Assembly: GCA_026545225.1 (NCBI GenBank)
Contig: CM048846.1
Location: 17,217,501-17,281,500 of the forward strand
Length of the DNA stretch: 64,000 nt
Source: Cornus controversa
Lineage: Eukaryota > Streptophyta > Magnoliopsida > Cornales > Cornaceae
Reading direction: 5' to 3'
This document shows positions 24,900 to 35,603 of the stretch, piece after piece (within the stretch, counting starts at the first letter, position 1; each line of letters begins with the position of its first letter). The notes below the pieces were generated by a model. The model worked only from the letters and a program-made list of their open reading frames with translations, had not been told where the DNA came from and did not search any database. Made by a program: the position numbers and the translations under genes.

Positions 24900-25426
24900 T
24901 GTAGGAATGGGTACTCTTTATTGGAATCAGCTTTGAAGATAATTGGCATGGCCATCTCCCAGCTGGGTGCTTATTGGTGAATCCTTCTGACAGCTGGGTG
25001 CTACTGTTGTTTGAGTATATCGAAAAACACTCTCTGGAATCATGGTCATTGGAGGTTATCCTCAACCTTGAAGGATTTGATAGCGTATATAGAAAGGCAA
25101 TGGTGTCTTCTCAAGCAAAAATATTGACACTGTTGGATTTACCTAAATTGGAGCGTATTCGGATTACGTACCCTCAAGGGCTTCATGTGTTTCACAACCT
25201 AACTTGTTTGACAGTTAAAAAATGCCATCTATTGTCACTCTCAATAGCAAGAGGTCTCCCACAACTCAGAAGCCTAGATATTAAATTCTCTAGTGATGGA
25301 AGAAATAGTACTTAGAAGTGAAGACTAGGAGAAGAAGATGACATGGAGGAAATTGCCTTCTCTCAGCTACAGCATCTGGATCTTGACCATCTACCAAACC
25401 TCACATGTTTAAATTCTCATCCTTGA
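24854..25426 (+). pseudogene. NLR last exon remnant, split by a (TA)n tract
   Basis: After the acceptor TTCTGTAG at 24846-24853 the expected VEFP exon start is present, but it runs straight into a (TA)n array (24864-24897) and an in-frame TAG at 24902-24904. An open frame from 24905 to 25315 contains LRR-type sequence in its second half (LLDLPKLERI, LTCLTVKKC, RGLPQLRSLDI). The frame then breaks near 25290 and again near 25327, where the continuing LRR (QLQHLDLDHLPNLT) lies in other frames down to a TGA at 25424. Confidence 0.75.
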
Positions 25427-25576
25427 AGTGGGTTCGTCTCAACAGATGTTTCAAAAGGAAGACCTTCCATCTCCACGCTTAAGCACAGATGGAATAGTTC
25501 CCAAAACTTGAGCGGTTCACTAAATAGTTCCCTTCATAGTTCATGCATTTTGTTATTTGTGCTACTATGCCCACCC

Positions 25577-25848
25577 TGTTTGACATGTGTTTTCTTTGTT
25601 TTGTTTTGGTATCGTAAAAATAAAGCAAGATTGGTATCGTCTGTTATATTTGAATAGTGTTATAACGTTTCAAAATTTTTGACGAAAATTGAAAAGACCA
25701 TTTGGTGTTTTATTGTGTTTCAACAACTATAGCAGGAAAAAAAAAAATACTTCAAGTGTTTTTAATTCTATTTAAAACACACTTGTAACAAAATATTTAT
25801 TCTATTTTAGACCGAAACAAAATAACAAAAACAAAATGCATGTCAAGG
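25577..25848 (+). mobile_element. MITE with about 35-bp terminal inverted repeats, copy 1
   Basis: The left end TTGACATGTGTTTTCTTTG and the right end, reading CTTGACATGCATTTTG on the complement, are imperfect inverted repeats of about 35 bp. There is no coding content. A related element in opposite orientation lies at 60395-60640. They share a motif around GAATAGTGT and AAAACGTTT. Confidence 0.65.
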
Positions 25849-26950
25849 AGCCTATGCATTGCTTTTATTTTTTCTACCATGTTTCTTCTCTGCTCTGAGT
25901 GTGACCCAACGCTCGCTTGTGTTTTAATGCTACAAACCTTTGAGCTAGCAATGGTTGACATAAACAAAGCTCGAACAATATTCGTTTTACTATCCTGATT
26001 CTTTATAAACCAAAATCAAATTCAACATTTATGTTAAAATAGTTTCCAAGAATTTGAGAAATAAAATTTATTCAGTTTTCTAAAAGAATTATAAAAAGTT
26101 GTTATCTAAATATAGTTTCCCAAAGACTTGAAACCCAAGTTAGAAAATTGTTCGTGTACCGTAAAAGTTTACTCTATACTTCCAATCTAATGAATATTTA
26201 TATTCAATTTTGGTTTTCTCTAAAAAGATTTAATTTATTCTCTAAAATAGTAATTTTTTATTATTACTTTGAAAAACATTTGAATGAATTTTCTTATATT
26301 TTAGAAAGATTAATTATTTAATAACTAAGTTAATAAATTGAGGAAAAGAAAGTCAATTGATAAAAAAATATTAAACATGTTTGAATAGTTAAAAGATTAG
26401 TTTCTAAAGACAAATTCATTTTTACAAAAATAAATTTATAATTGTGAAAAATTAGTTTTAATGTAAGAAGGGTATAAATGACAGATTGAGATGTCTGAAA
26501 CTAGTGTGGAAAAAATGTTTCAAAATTAGGACGTAATAGCATTTTAACGCTTTTTATGATTTAATTGTCTTTAAAAATGAAAAGTTGGACTGAATGGTGA
26601 TTTTTTCAATAATATATGCTTGAAAATTATAATAAAATTACAAATTTACAATATGAAATTTGAATGTGTGAATTGAATGTCACTTTTTTTCAAATTGACT
26701 TGAAATTTGTCAACCATATGATAAGAATAATCAATTAAAGGTGAACTTGAGAGAAAAAACATTTTTCCCCCAAAAATGATGAAAAAATATAAAATAAAAG
26801 ATGTTGAAGCTTAATACTAGTTTATAAATGTGGATCTAGGTCCATCCCAAACATGTTTGGACCCCTAGAATAGAAAGTATTGATCAATCGATAGTTCAAG
26901 TCTAGCTCCTAATGCGGCTTAGCTTTACCCAATTCATTATTTCATGAAAC

Positions 26951-26992
<42 letters not shown>

Positions 26993-27304
26993 GTATATAT
27001 ATATTATCAATTTTTATTACAATGATAAGCACAAAACACTTGAAAATTATAAAATTAAAGCCTACCAGACATCTGTTAATGAGTCTATATGAGCTAAGCC
27101 TACCATTGTTTAAGTTCTCCTCATTTGATAATCGGATTCATAGTTGAAGAGGTTGCCAAAAAAGATTCGATTTAGTTGGGCCTAATCAAGTCCAACTAGG
27201 TCGGACTGGCGAAGGGAAAATGATAATTGGGCTGGAAATTACCAAAGCAAGCCCACCATCCCAAAAGATAAAGCCCATGTGTAAAGATTTTAATGAAAAA
27301 CTTG

Positions 27305-27346
<42 letters not shown>

Positions 27347-28842
27347 AGTTTTAACATAATTTCTTTCCTTGCCTTCTTGTACATAGACTACATGACCAAA
27401 GCATTCTTTGGAGCTTGAAATTTCCGACCCTCGTTTTCAACAAATGCACTTATTGTCTTTATCTTCAACTTCTAGTGACATTTGGTACAAGATAAACTTC
27501 CTAAAAAATGAAAAAAAAATAAAAAAAAAACCTCCTCAAATTGACGGTTTGCTCCGGTGAGACAAATGATTTAGATTACCCGTGCGGATTAATATGAAAA
27601 TAATGATTGTTTCATTTTTCATGTAATAATGTGCTTTAGAGAAATTCCACATCATTCAACCACTAGCTATTTGTTGTTATATTTCAGATGATTAGTTAAA
27701 TGGCCTTTGCTTTGCATATGATCAAGGATTAATTTGGATCAGGCCCATAACTATTTAGTCACACAAATGAGCACACACTCCAATTCTCAGTGGGTATTAT
27801 ATTCACTTTCATTATTATGATTAACAAATGATTATCATAATTTGGTGAATCACTTGTATCTTTTTCTCCTTTTGTTTTTTAAGCTCATTACTGAATAAAT
27901 CATGGTGTTGAACTGATGAAGGTTCGTGAACTCACCTTTGTAACCAAATGCAGAGAAAGTTACGCACAAACACACACATGTATCAGATGGAGTGGATCCA
28001 GATTCCGGTGCATTGCAACGGTGGGGATTGCACCAGCAACAGGTCCACTGCTAGTGCAGGCCGTGCACAAGAAAGTTCCGAAAGTGCACCGGAGAGGATC
28101 CGAGTTGGTATCAAATTATAGAGGTACTATTTCTGCAGCCATTATGACTTCATTTTTAAACCACTCCCCGAGTCATATGAACGCAGTAAAAAGAAAATTA
28201 CAAATAGAGAAAAATAAAATAAAATTTTTGCCATCCACCCCGATTTGTACGGAATAAAGGCTAAGAATGATGATGGAATGAACAATTTTTCTTAAACTTG
28301 CTCATGTTGGTTGCAATTAAGCAAGCATGAAAAAGATTTTCCTATGATAAAGCAAATAATTCAATATCATCTGAACTGTCCAAGTAAATGGCTTCCATTA
28401 TTCATGCATCCAAACACCAGACACAAGTCATTAGGTGTTCCACTCTAATAGATTTTCCTAACTCCACTCCGCAGCATTTTCTAGTCACTTGATAAGTTAC
28501 AAAAAGAAAAAAACAAGGGGGGCAATCTGGTCCATATATCTCAATAAAGTAATGTGAAACCGAAGGTACCAAAATAATTTGGTACACTACAACATCAAGC
28601 ATGAGATGGATCACATGCCTATAAAAATACATATCACATGGAAAGGGCCCTTGAAAGATTTGTTTTAAGATGGTGGTTTGACCAAAAGGCAACAAATTGC
28701 AGAAAAGCAAGATGTGACATATGGATAGCAAGAAATGGCCTTCCATGACACAGCCCTTTCACAGTGCCTGTTCTTTTCTTCCTGTGCATCACTTTTTGTA
28801 TTCTCTGTTCTATTTCTAACAATCAATCCGTTTAGAGTTACA

Positions 28843-29190
28843 CTAAGGCTATTTTATTATGACTTCTTCAAATTCGTTTCAACTTAGCGTAATGGTAAAG
28901 TTGTTCTATTATAACTCTTTTGAATTTCACTTGTTTTTTTAAACTTAAAATTGTTCTATTATGACTTCTTGACAAATACGTTGTTCTATTATGACTCTTT
29001 TGAACTTCGACGTATTCTTTTAAACTTAAAGTTGTTCTATTATGACTTCTTTTGAACTTGACAAATCCGTTTCGACTTAGCGTAATGGTAAAGTTGTTCT
29101 AGATTTAACGTAACAGTAAAGTTATTCTACTATGACTTATTTTGAACTTGACATAACGGTAAAGTTGTTCTATTATGACTTCGAGATTAT
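28843..29190 (+). repeat. Degenerate tandem repeat with GGTAAAGTTGTTCTATTATGACTT core
   Basis: The motifs GTTGTTCTATTATGACT, TTTTGAACTTGACA and TTAGCGTAATGGTAAAG recur in varying order over about 350 bp, at least six times for the first. The GTAATGGTAAAG part is tRNA-like in flavour, as in some plant SINEs, but no A and B box pair or poly-A tail was established. Confidence 0.65.
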
Positions 29191-30028
29191 AAGTTTGAAA
29201 CCAAAAACAATATCTCCATATAGAGACAAAAATGCATACATCTGACCCTCCCAAACCCCGCAGTGACGAAAGAATCGTGCATGCTAGCCCTTCTTTTTTT
29301 TTTTTAGTGAATCTGTTTGTACAATTCAATTGATGAGACCACTCTGGTGGAACAAGGTGTTTAAGATTCAAGTATGCAGTAGATTAACTTTGATAATCAA
29401 AACCATTCCATTAGTACCAACATGAAAAGCTGTCACAAAATTGTTGAAGATGCAACAATCAATAAAACTATCAAACAGATGGAGTTAGTAAGTGATCATA
29501 GGACTGATCTCCCAATACTAAATAAAACTAAAAAGGAAGGGGCTTGCAAGCCAGAAAAACACACTTCAGTATTTGAGTGTGTTTTTTCGCATTGTCTACA
29601 AAATCCTCAATATGATATATATCATACAATCTCTACATATGAAGCTTGGAGATCATTGCAATAACAATTTGAATATGGTCCCATGCTCAGTAAAGGATTT
29701 AAAGAAAAGAAGTTCTAAACAGAAACTCCTGATCATTTGCTTTCAGTCTTTACCACCACATGAATATTGAGAATCACAGTTCTTCTACACTGCCTGTCCC
29801 AAATCTGATCTTCGCCAATTGAATTGAATAGTGGCTCCTTGAGAAGGAAAACTGTATAATTGAGAGAAGATTATAGATTGCACCAAATTTGAAATCAAGG
29901 TCTCCCAGAAAGTGGTGGAGTACCACACAATCGGCTCCAATAATGGAGTGACCATTAATAAACCATGAAGAAATTTGTTCATTCGAATAGATGATAAAAG
30001 CTCCGTGACCATGTGTACCACAGGAGGC

Positions 30029-31658
30029 TCAACCGCGGGCCTTTCCATTCCCAAGTGTGAGCTCCAAATCATCCATCCCAATGTCATGTATTCTCTCACC
30101 TTCCCATGCCTTCACCGTGCCATTCTCGAACTCGAATTCAGAGCAACGCCCCTTTTTTGCCGCAGCTCCCCAGCCCAATTCTCCATGCCCTTCAACTGCA
30201 TCCCTGATAGAACTCTGCTTAACCAAAGGTTTTACTAGATTAAATGTCGGGGAACATGGGGCAGCTGGAGGTGCCATCATCTGGAAACTGACCCACTGAT
30301 CCGAATCAACAGCAGAGGCATCAGACTCGTCACATTCTGGAATTGTGGCAGGTGCAAGATGGTGGCGGCGGGTGGGACTTGCTGGGGCAGAGGCAGCGAA
30401 AAGGGGGTGGCAGTATGAGTGCAAAGAACCATTGTAAAGCGATTCCCAATCAGGTTTTGGCTTCGACCCTCTCGAAGTTGGGGAGGAAAGAGGTGGTGTC
30501 ACGGGTGCACTGTTGGATATACGAAGAGCCGGAAGAGAAGAGGGAATAGAAGCTAGGTTTTGGAGGAAAGGGATAATGTAGGATGAAGGGTTTCCATCAA
30601 AACGAGAGGGGCTCGGAAATGAGGAAGATGATGGGCTGGCATGGTAAGAAGGTACTGGACTTGGGAAGGATGACGATGTTGGGCTTGGTTGGACTGATGA
30701 ACATGCAGTAATATCAGCTGGGGGTGGGTTGCATCCCTGTCACAACACAAAGTTAGGCAGAAGGTGGGAGTATGAGATTAAATGCATGTATCCCTGTTAG
30801 AGTTCACAACACAGAAGGTGGGAGTATGAGATTAAATGCATGAACAATCTGTTGAATTAAATGGTACCTTTTTCATTTGTTTCAGTTGTGGTTTAAATTG
30901 ATATGGAAAAAAAAGTACAAAAATATCAAAACCTATATACAGATTAAAATTGCTCAAGAAATCTGCATGGTAGACCAAAAAAGTACCTTCATAAACCTCA
31001 AAGATTCTATTTTTCACCCCTTTTGTTTTCCAGTGATTTTTCAAATCAAAACCCAGATAGGATTTTAATCAAACAGGGAGAAGGAGAAAATCATACAGCC
31101 AATCCAAAAGAAAAAGGGAAAACTTTAAAACTAATTGAAATTTTCCATGAGAAAGCAGCTTAGAAAGTGAGATTGGAATGAGAAACACACCAATTCCAAC
31201 ATCAGAACAACATATTTCCAAATGAAGACACACAAATAAGAACATTAAAAACAAAAAATCAATAGGAATCATTATAAATAGTGAAACTAAATGGGGGCAA
31301 AAGTGCATGGATGTAGATCTGTCTCATATAGGAAAAAAACCCATTAAGCAATAGTTAATAAACACCAATTTAGCGAGCTAATGACAGCATTGAAAACCCA
31401 GAAATGAGAGCGGAAAAAAAAAGGGAAGCAAACCTTGCGATAGGTGGTTCCATCTTCTTCGACGACCCAACCAGCTTCGACACAGAGAGCCTTCAAGACC
31501 TCATTGTTGTCGCAGTGTTTGGGGAGCTTGAAGTTTCCTTGAGTTCTGAGGCCTGCGTATATCTTGGCAGCTATGGCTCTCCTCCTCCTCTCTCTCCTCT
31601 TGTTGTTCTCTCTCTCCTTCCACGTCGGTAACCGCCCCGATGATCCGCCGGCCGTCAT
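30029..31658 (-). CDS. BES1/BZR1: BES1/BZR1 brassinosteroid-signalling transcription factor
   Basis: Two exons on the minus strand, 31434-31658 and 30029-30736, joined in phase 0 (donor AAG/GTTTGC, acceptor GACAG), give 310 residues, about the usual family length. The N-terminus (about residues 10-76) is the conserved plant-specific bHLH-like DNA-binding domain, with the basic [16 protein letters not shown] run and the [10 protein letters not shown] and DGTTYRKG motifs. A Ser/Pro-rich stretch follows, the target of BIN2-type GSK3 kinases in the family. Then come the PEST-like segment with [11 protein letters not shown], and a C-terminus with WEGERIHD and the EAR-type repressor motif LELTL. 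Family members move to the nucleus on brassinosteroid signalling and bind E-box and BRRE sites. The sequence is closer to BZR1/BES1 proper than to BEH4 in the second exon. It is intact, and the start is the first ATG of the conserved domain. Confidence 0.95.
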
Positions 31659-31677
31659 TCTTCCTCCGACAACCCCC

Positions 31678-31770
31678 CTCTCTCTCTCTCTCTCTCTGGA
31701 CAACACTTTCTTTCTTGGAAATGTAGAACAAATACGTGCCCCCCTCTCTCTCTCTCTCTCTCTTTCCCCT
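31678..31770. repeat. (CT)n tracts in the BES1 5' leader
   Basis: Two pyrimidine dinucleotide runs (about 31678-31698 and 31744-31766) lie 20-110 bp upstream of the BES1 start, so the transcript side is GA-rich. Such tracts are common in plant core promoters and 5' UTRs. They also produce spurious open frames on both strands. Confidence 0.8.
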
Positions 31771-31928
31771 TGACTCGAGAATTTATCGAGTGCGAGAAAA
31801 TTCGTGGGGGGTAAATTCTGTAATTTGAATGTAATGGCTGAAGGCTTCCCTTTTATTACAAAAATTACAAAAAATAAATAAATAAAGTACATTTATTAAC
31901 AGTGAGCGCGCTGGACTTTAATCTAAAT

Positions 31929-32420
31929 ACGGATACAGATGACGAATATGATACGATACAGGTATTGTGATATGGTAAATATTAAAAAAATAAGATACAG
32001 ATACCAATAAAATACAACAATATAAAGATAATAAATTATATTTTTATATATGCAAAGAATAAATTATTAACATTTCTTTATAAAATATTATCATTAACAA
32101 ACAAAATAAGACTTGATAATTAGCATGGATAAATGTTGTATCATATCATCATATGTATCTCAATAGTTCTTTTTTAAATAAATTTTAAATTTTTCTTAAC
32201 CATTACAATATGACATTGTTGCTGAAAAAACTACATTTTCATATTCAAAAAATGTGTTTTGAAGTATTAGAGAAGTATCGGATACTTAGTCGAAGTATCT
32301 GAGAAGTATCGAATACGTGTTAGAAATAAAAATATATATTTTAAAATTATGAATACGTTTAGAAAGTATCGGACACGTATCTGAGACTATTGGTATCAGA
32401 CACGGACACGATACGAGTAC
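31929..32420. mobile_element. Probable inverted-repeat element with GTATCxGACACG motifs
   Basis: The left end carries ATACGGATACAGATGACG and the right end GACACGGACACGATACGAG. The two are imperfect complements, and many GTATCGGATAC-like motifs lie between. This resembles plant MULE-like MITEs, but no duplication was identified. Confidence 0.4.
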
Positions 32421-34256
32421 TCTTGTAGAAGTATATGTACTTCCTATACTTTAATTGAGATTGGAATATCCAAACTATCTCAAGTAGATAGATAAAGTAA
32501 CAGGGGTAGCACAATCCTACGGTCACGAACTTGGTTACATAATTCGTACAAATAGGTATAGATCTTGTGTTTAGTGCATGTTCTCGCTCTCACGTTCCGT
32601 GCATGGTTTTAATTCACCACTTTTTTTGTATGACATAAAATTTGTTGCTTCCCTCACTCTCCCGCTGTATGTGACTTAGGTCATAAACTCTAATGCTTTA
32701 TTTTTATTTTTTTCTTTTTTAGGTGAGTGAAGGAAATTTAAAGAGAGGGCTTAAATCTTCAGCCACATTCGAGAGAACAATTTAAGTTTAAGATTAAACT
32801 AGACCGATAGACTCTTAATTTAGTACAATGATGTTCATTATATGTCCACATGTATAATGTCAATTTTAAAAAAACAAGTTGAATATTTTGACACATGTAT
32901 GTTCATAGTATTGTTTTTGTTTTATATAGTGAGACTTGTATAAAAAGTGTGGAAGGTTGTTGGAGTGTTGGAAATGCATTGAACAAGTCTTTAGCATGTG
33001 TCAATTTAATATTTTGAAATAATAAAAATTATTTTTTAATTATAAATATGTCTATAATTATTGGTGTCCACCCTTAAAATTTTTGACATGGACCATACTT
33101 TCGTAGAAGGTTTGGTGCTCTTGAGTGTGATTTTCTTTCATGGATCAATTTTCTTTTGGCATATTAATTAATCGATTTATTTATTTATTTTCTAATATTG
33201 AGACGCGTTTTAATGAGATAAATATGGAGTTGGTTTATACCACGTAATACGCATATGTCATGTGGTCTCCATAGTCCATACCCTATGATTGAATTACACA
33301 CTTCATTGCATGTGGCAACCCACGGTTCTGATGTGGAAACTGTAAAGTTTAGAACTGTAGAGCATCTCCACAGTAGGTTTTCCAAGGATGATGATTAGAT
33401 GCAAAAGATGCTTCTTTTTTAGTATTCGAAGAGACAGTGACGTGGGTGTTCCGTTAAGTTTGAACGGTTCAGAAAAGGACAAAAACTAATGGGACCCAAA
33501 GTCATGTTTTAAAACATCAGGCTACTTTTTGCAGTGTCAGTCACTTCCACACGTGCCACATAAAAAACTTAGCAGCGGCAACAGATGGGACCACATCGGA
33601 CATTCTACGTGTCGCCTAAGCAGAGTGGGTTGCGCCATATGAATGTGGTCCCTCAATTATTCAGAGAAAAAGCGATGATATGATATCAGAGTCTCGCACA
33701 ATAATTAAATACTGATACGATAATTTACAAAAATAAATGTATTTTGATATAATTGGTTTAGGAAAGAAATTATATCATATCAACTAATGCTTATGCTTAG
33801 ACATAGCTTCTTCTTATTGATTAAAGAACCATAAAATAGGACCTGCATCTTCCCCGGAGAGGTCCAATATACTACGAATGAGGATCTTGGATTGAGATTT
33901 TTTCGCGCAATATATTGTAGATGTTGTCAAAATATATCGTGATTCGACACAATTATTTGAATCTTGAAATAACTATGTTGAAACACAATTTAATATGTTA
34001 CAACGCTGACTTCCACACCATTATTTCAGAGACTCCAATATAATTATTTTTAGACTTGAATACAACGTCATTATTTCAATACATTTTAATATGTTACAAG
34101 GGAGGCAAACCGAGCCGAACTAAGTACTGAATTATTTGAATTTTGCTCAACAAGTCTAGATAGGTGTTCAAGTTCAGATTATACTCGATCGAGTCTAACT
34201 TGAACAAGATTAAGGTCAACTCGACATTATTTGAGCAAACTTGTTTGCATCGTTCA

Positions 34257-34259
<3 letters not shown>

Positions 34260-34304
<45 letters not shown>
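34260..34304. repeat. (TA)n microsatellite
   Basis: An uninterrupted TA run of about 45 bases. Confidence 0.92.
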
Positions 34305-34307
<3 letters not shown>

Positions 34308-35603
34308 ATTTAACTAGTGAGAGAAATTATCCGACCAAATTCTCTCCAATGAGAAAATTTTCGCAATTTCCTCCATTCATAATTATCATTGGTAAACTCG
34401 TGGCGTTCATAACTATCACGAGAGAAATTTTTTACTTGAAACGACTCTTGAAATTCGGATTTCTAACATGAATCTTTAATCTCTCTCACACAATTAGAAA
34501 CATCTTCCAATGGCAATGTGGATATAACGGAAGAGAGGATCAGATGAGATTAAGATGAAAGAGAATGGCCGGTTGTGATTTGTTTGATTGCTTAATAAAC
34601 CGAGTCTAAGAATTTTATTTAATTTCGATTCGTTTATTCGACAAATGAACACGAACGAACCGAGAACTATTCATATACAGTGCACGGCCCTTGGAGTACT
34701 ACTCATCCATAGTTACAGGATAAATCACATGAATAGCAGTGGCTAAGGCACGCGGGTATCCAGTTAAGCTGGCATGATAGAGATGGGATCTTTATCAGCT
34801 AGCTGGCAATTACCCAACACAACAAGACTTACCACACGTATGTGTTTGGGACCACCCAAATAATTAATCAGCTAGCTCTCACATATATAATTTCACTTTA
34901 AATAATAATAATTGCTGATAATACTAACAACAATTTTATACTAATCACATAATAATATAAACCATTATTGAAAACCTAGTTATCTCCATCCTAGTAAACC
35001 TCAATGAATGCAGAGAGATGCTATCCAGATTCATCTGCAGATTAAGCAAGTCACCTGAGGAACAATTTGATCTCCCATGGAACATGGTATCATTACCTTA
35101 AAATTTTCATCACCACAAACAAATGTGGTCCCTGGGATGAAGCTGTAATATAATTTAACCATTACCAGAAATGCATCCCACAAAAGCCAAAATATATATG
35201 TTCAACATACTTTGCATAACCTAATGAAAAGTTGCCTTTCCAGTAGACCTCCAAACACACTCCTACAAATCTCCAAGAATTTGGTAAAGGTCCTAAGTAG
35301 ACAATCCAAATACTAAGAGAGGCAGGAGAGGTTAGGTAACACAAAAAAGTGAGGAGTCTTTTCCCAAGCTAATGCATAGAAATCTGGTAGATATTGTTTT
35401 GCATCAACACAAGTGATAAGCCAACTAAAAGTTATAGCTTACATTTTTTATGGGTCTTAGGTTGTTCCATGGCATTCTCAGAATTAATGCCTAAGTTCCA
35501 CTTCAGAAACTCAATGTAATTTGGAATTAAGATTTACAAACCAGGGCCTTCTAACATTGATGATGCAAGTAGATTTACACTTGATGCCACTGAGAAAAGC
35601 TAG

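Larger units (their letters stand above)
1038..25426 (+). pseudogene. CC-NB-ARC-LRR disease resistance gene (At4g27190/RPS2-like), disrupted
   Basis: Intracellular immune receptors of this class sense pathogen effectors through an LRR and signal through an ATP-binding NB-ARC switch. Seven exons are readable, all joining in phase 0: 1038-3745, 12472-13200, 14110-14457, 19660-20392, 23212-23739, 24196-24705 and a decayed last exon ending near 25426. Exons 2, 3, 4 and 6 open with a Val-x-Phe-Pro motif and exon 5 with Thr-Lys-Phe-Pro. Exons 1 to 5 end on a Leu-Phe-Asn-x-Lys type motif before the donor. Lesions seen: a missing base at 1980-1981, an in-frame TGA at 2354-2356, an 8-bp deletion near 20280, loss of the GT donor at 20393, and frame breaks after 25290. 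Intron 1 is swollen to 8.7 kb by nested retroelements. Family identity is clear. Loss of function is inferred, and assembly error could explain the two single-base lesions but not the rest. Confidence 0.88.
25427..30028. other. Intergenic region, gene-poor
   Basis: No gene is supported. It holds a MITE (25577-25848), (TA)n tracts at about 26950-27005 and 27306-27342, and a degenerate repeat array (28843-29190). An open frame at 27916-28257 has no recognisable domain. Part of the right end must be BES1 3' UTR. Confidence 0.6.
31771..35603. other. Intergenic region between BES1 and UBC12
   Basis: No gene is supported. It holds BES1 promoter sequence, a probable inverted-repeat element (31929-32420) and a (TA)n tract (34260-34304). 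The stretch 33900-34100 has short recurring motifs (AATTATTTGAAT, CATTATTTCA) but no element I can name. The right end must include the UBC12 3' UTR. Confidence 0.55.

Noticed and set aside
24688..25065. Minus-strand frame in the microsatellite region
   Set aside because: It is composed of translated (TA)n and (CA)n runs.
27916..28257. A 113-residue + strand frame
   Set aside because: No recognisable family, ordinary intergenic composition, and no clear promoter or neighbouring gene structure.
31404..31773. Frames on the strand opposite BES1 exon 1
   Set aside because: Antisense shadows of the BES1 exon and its (CT)n leader.
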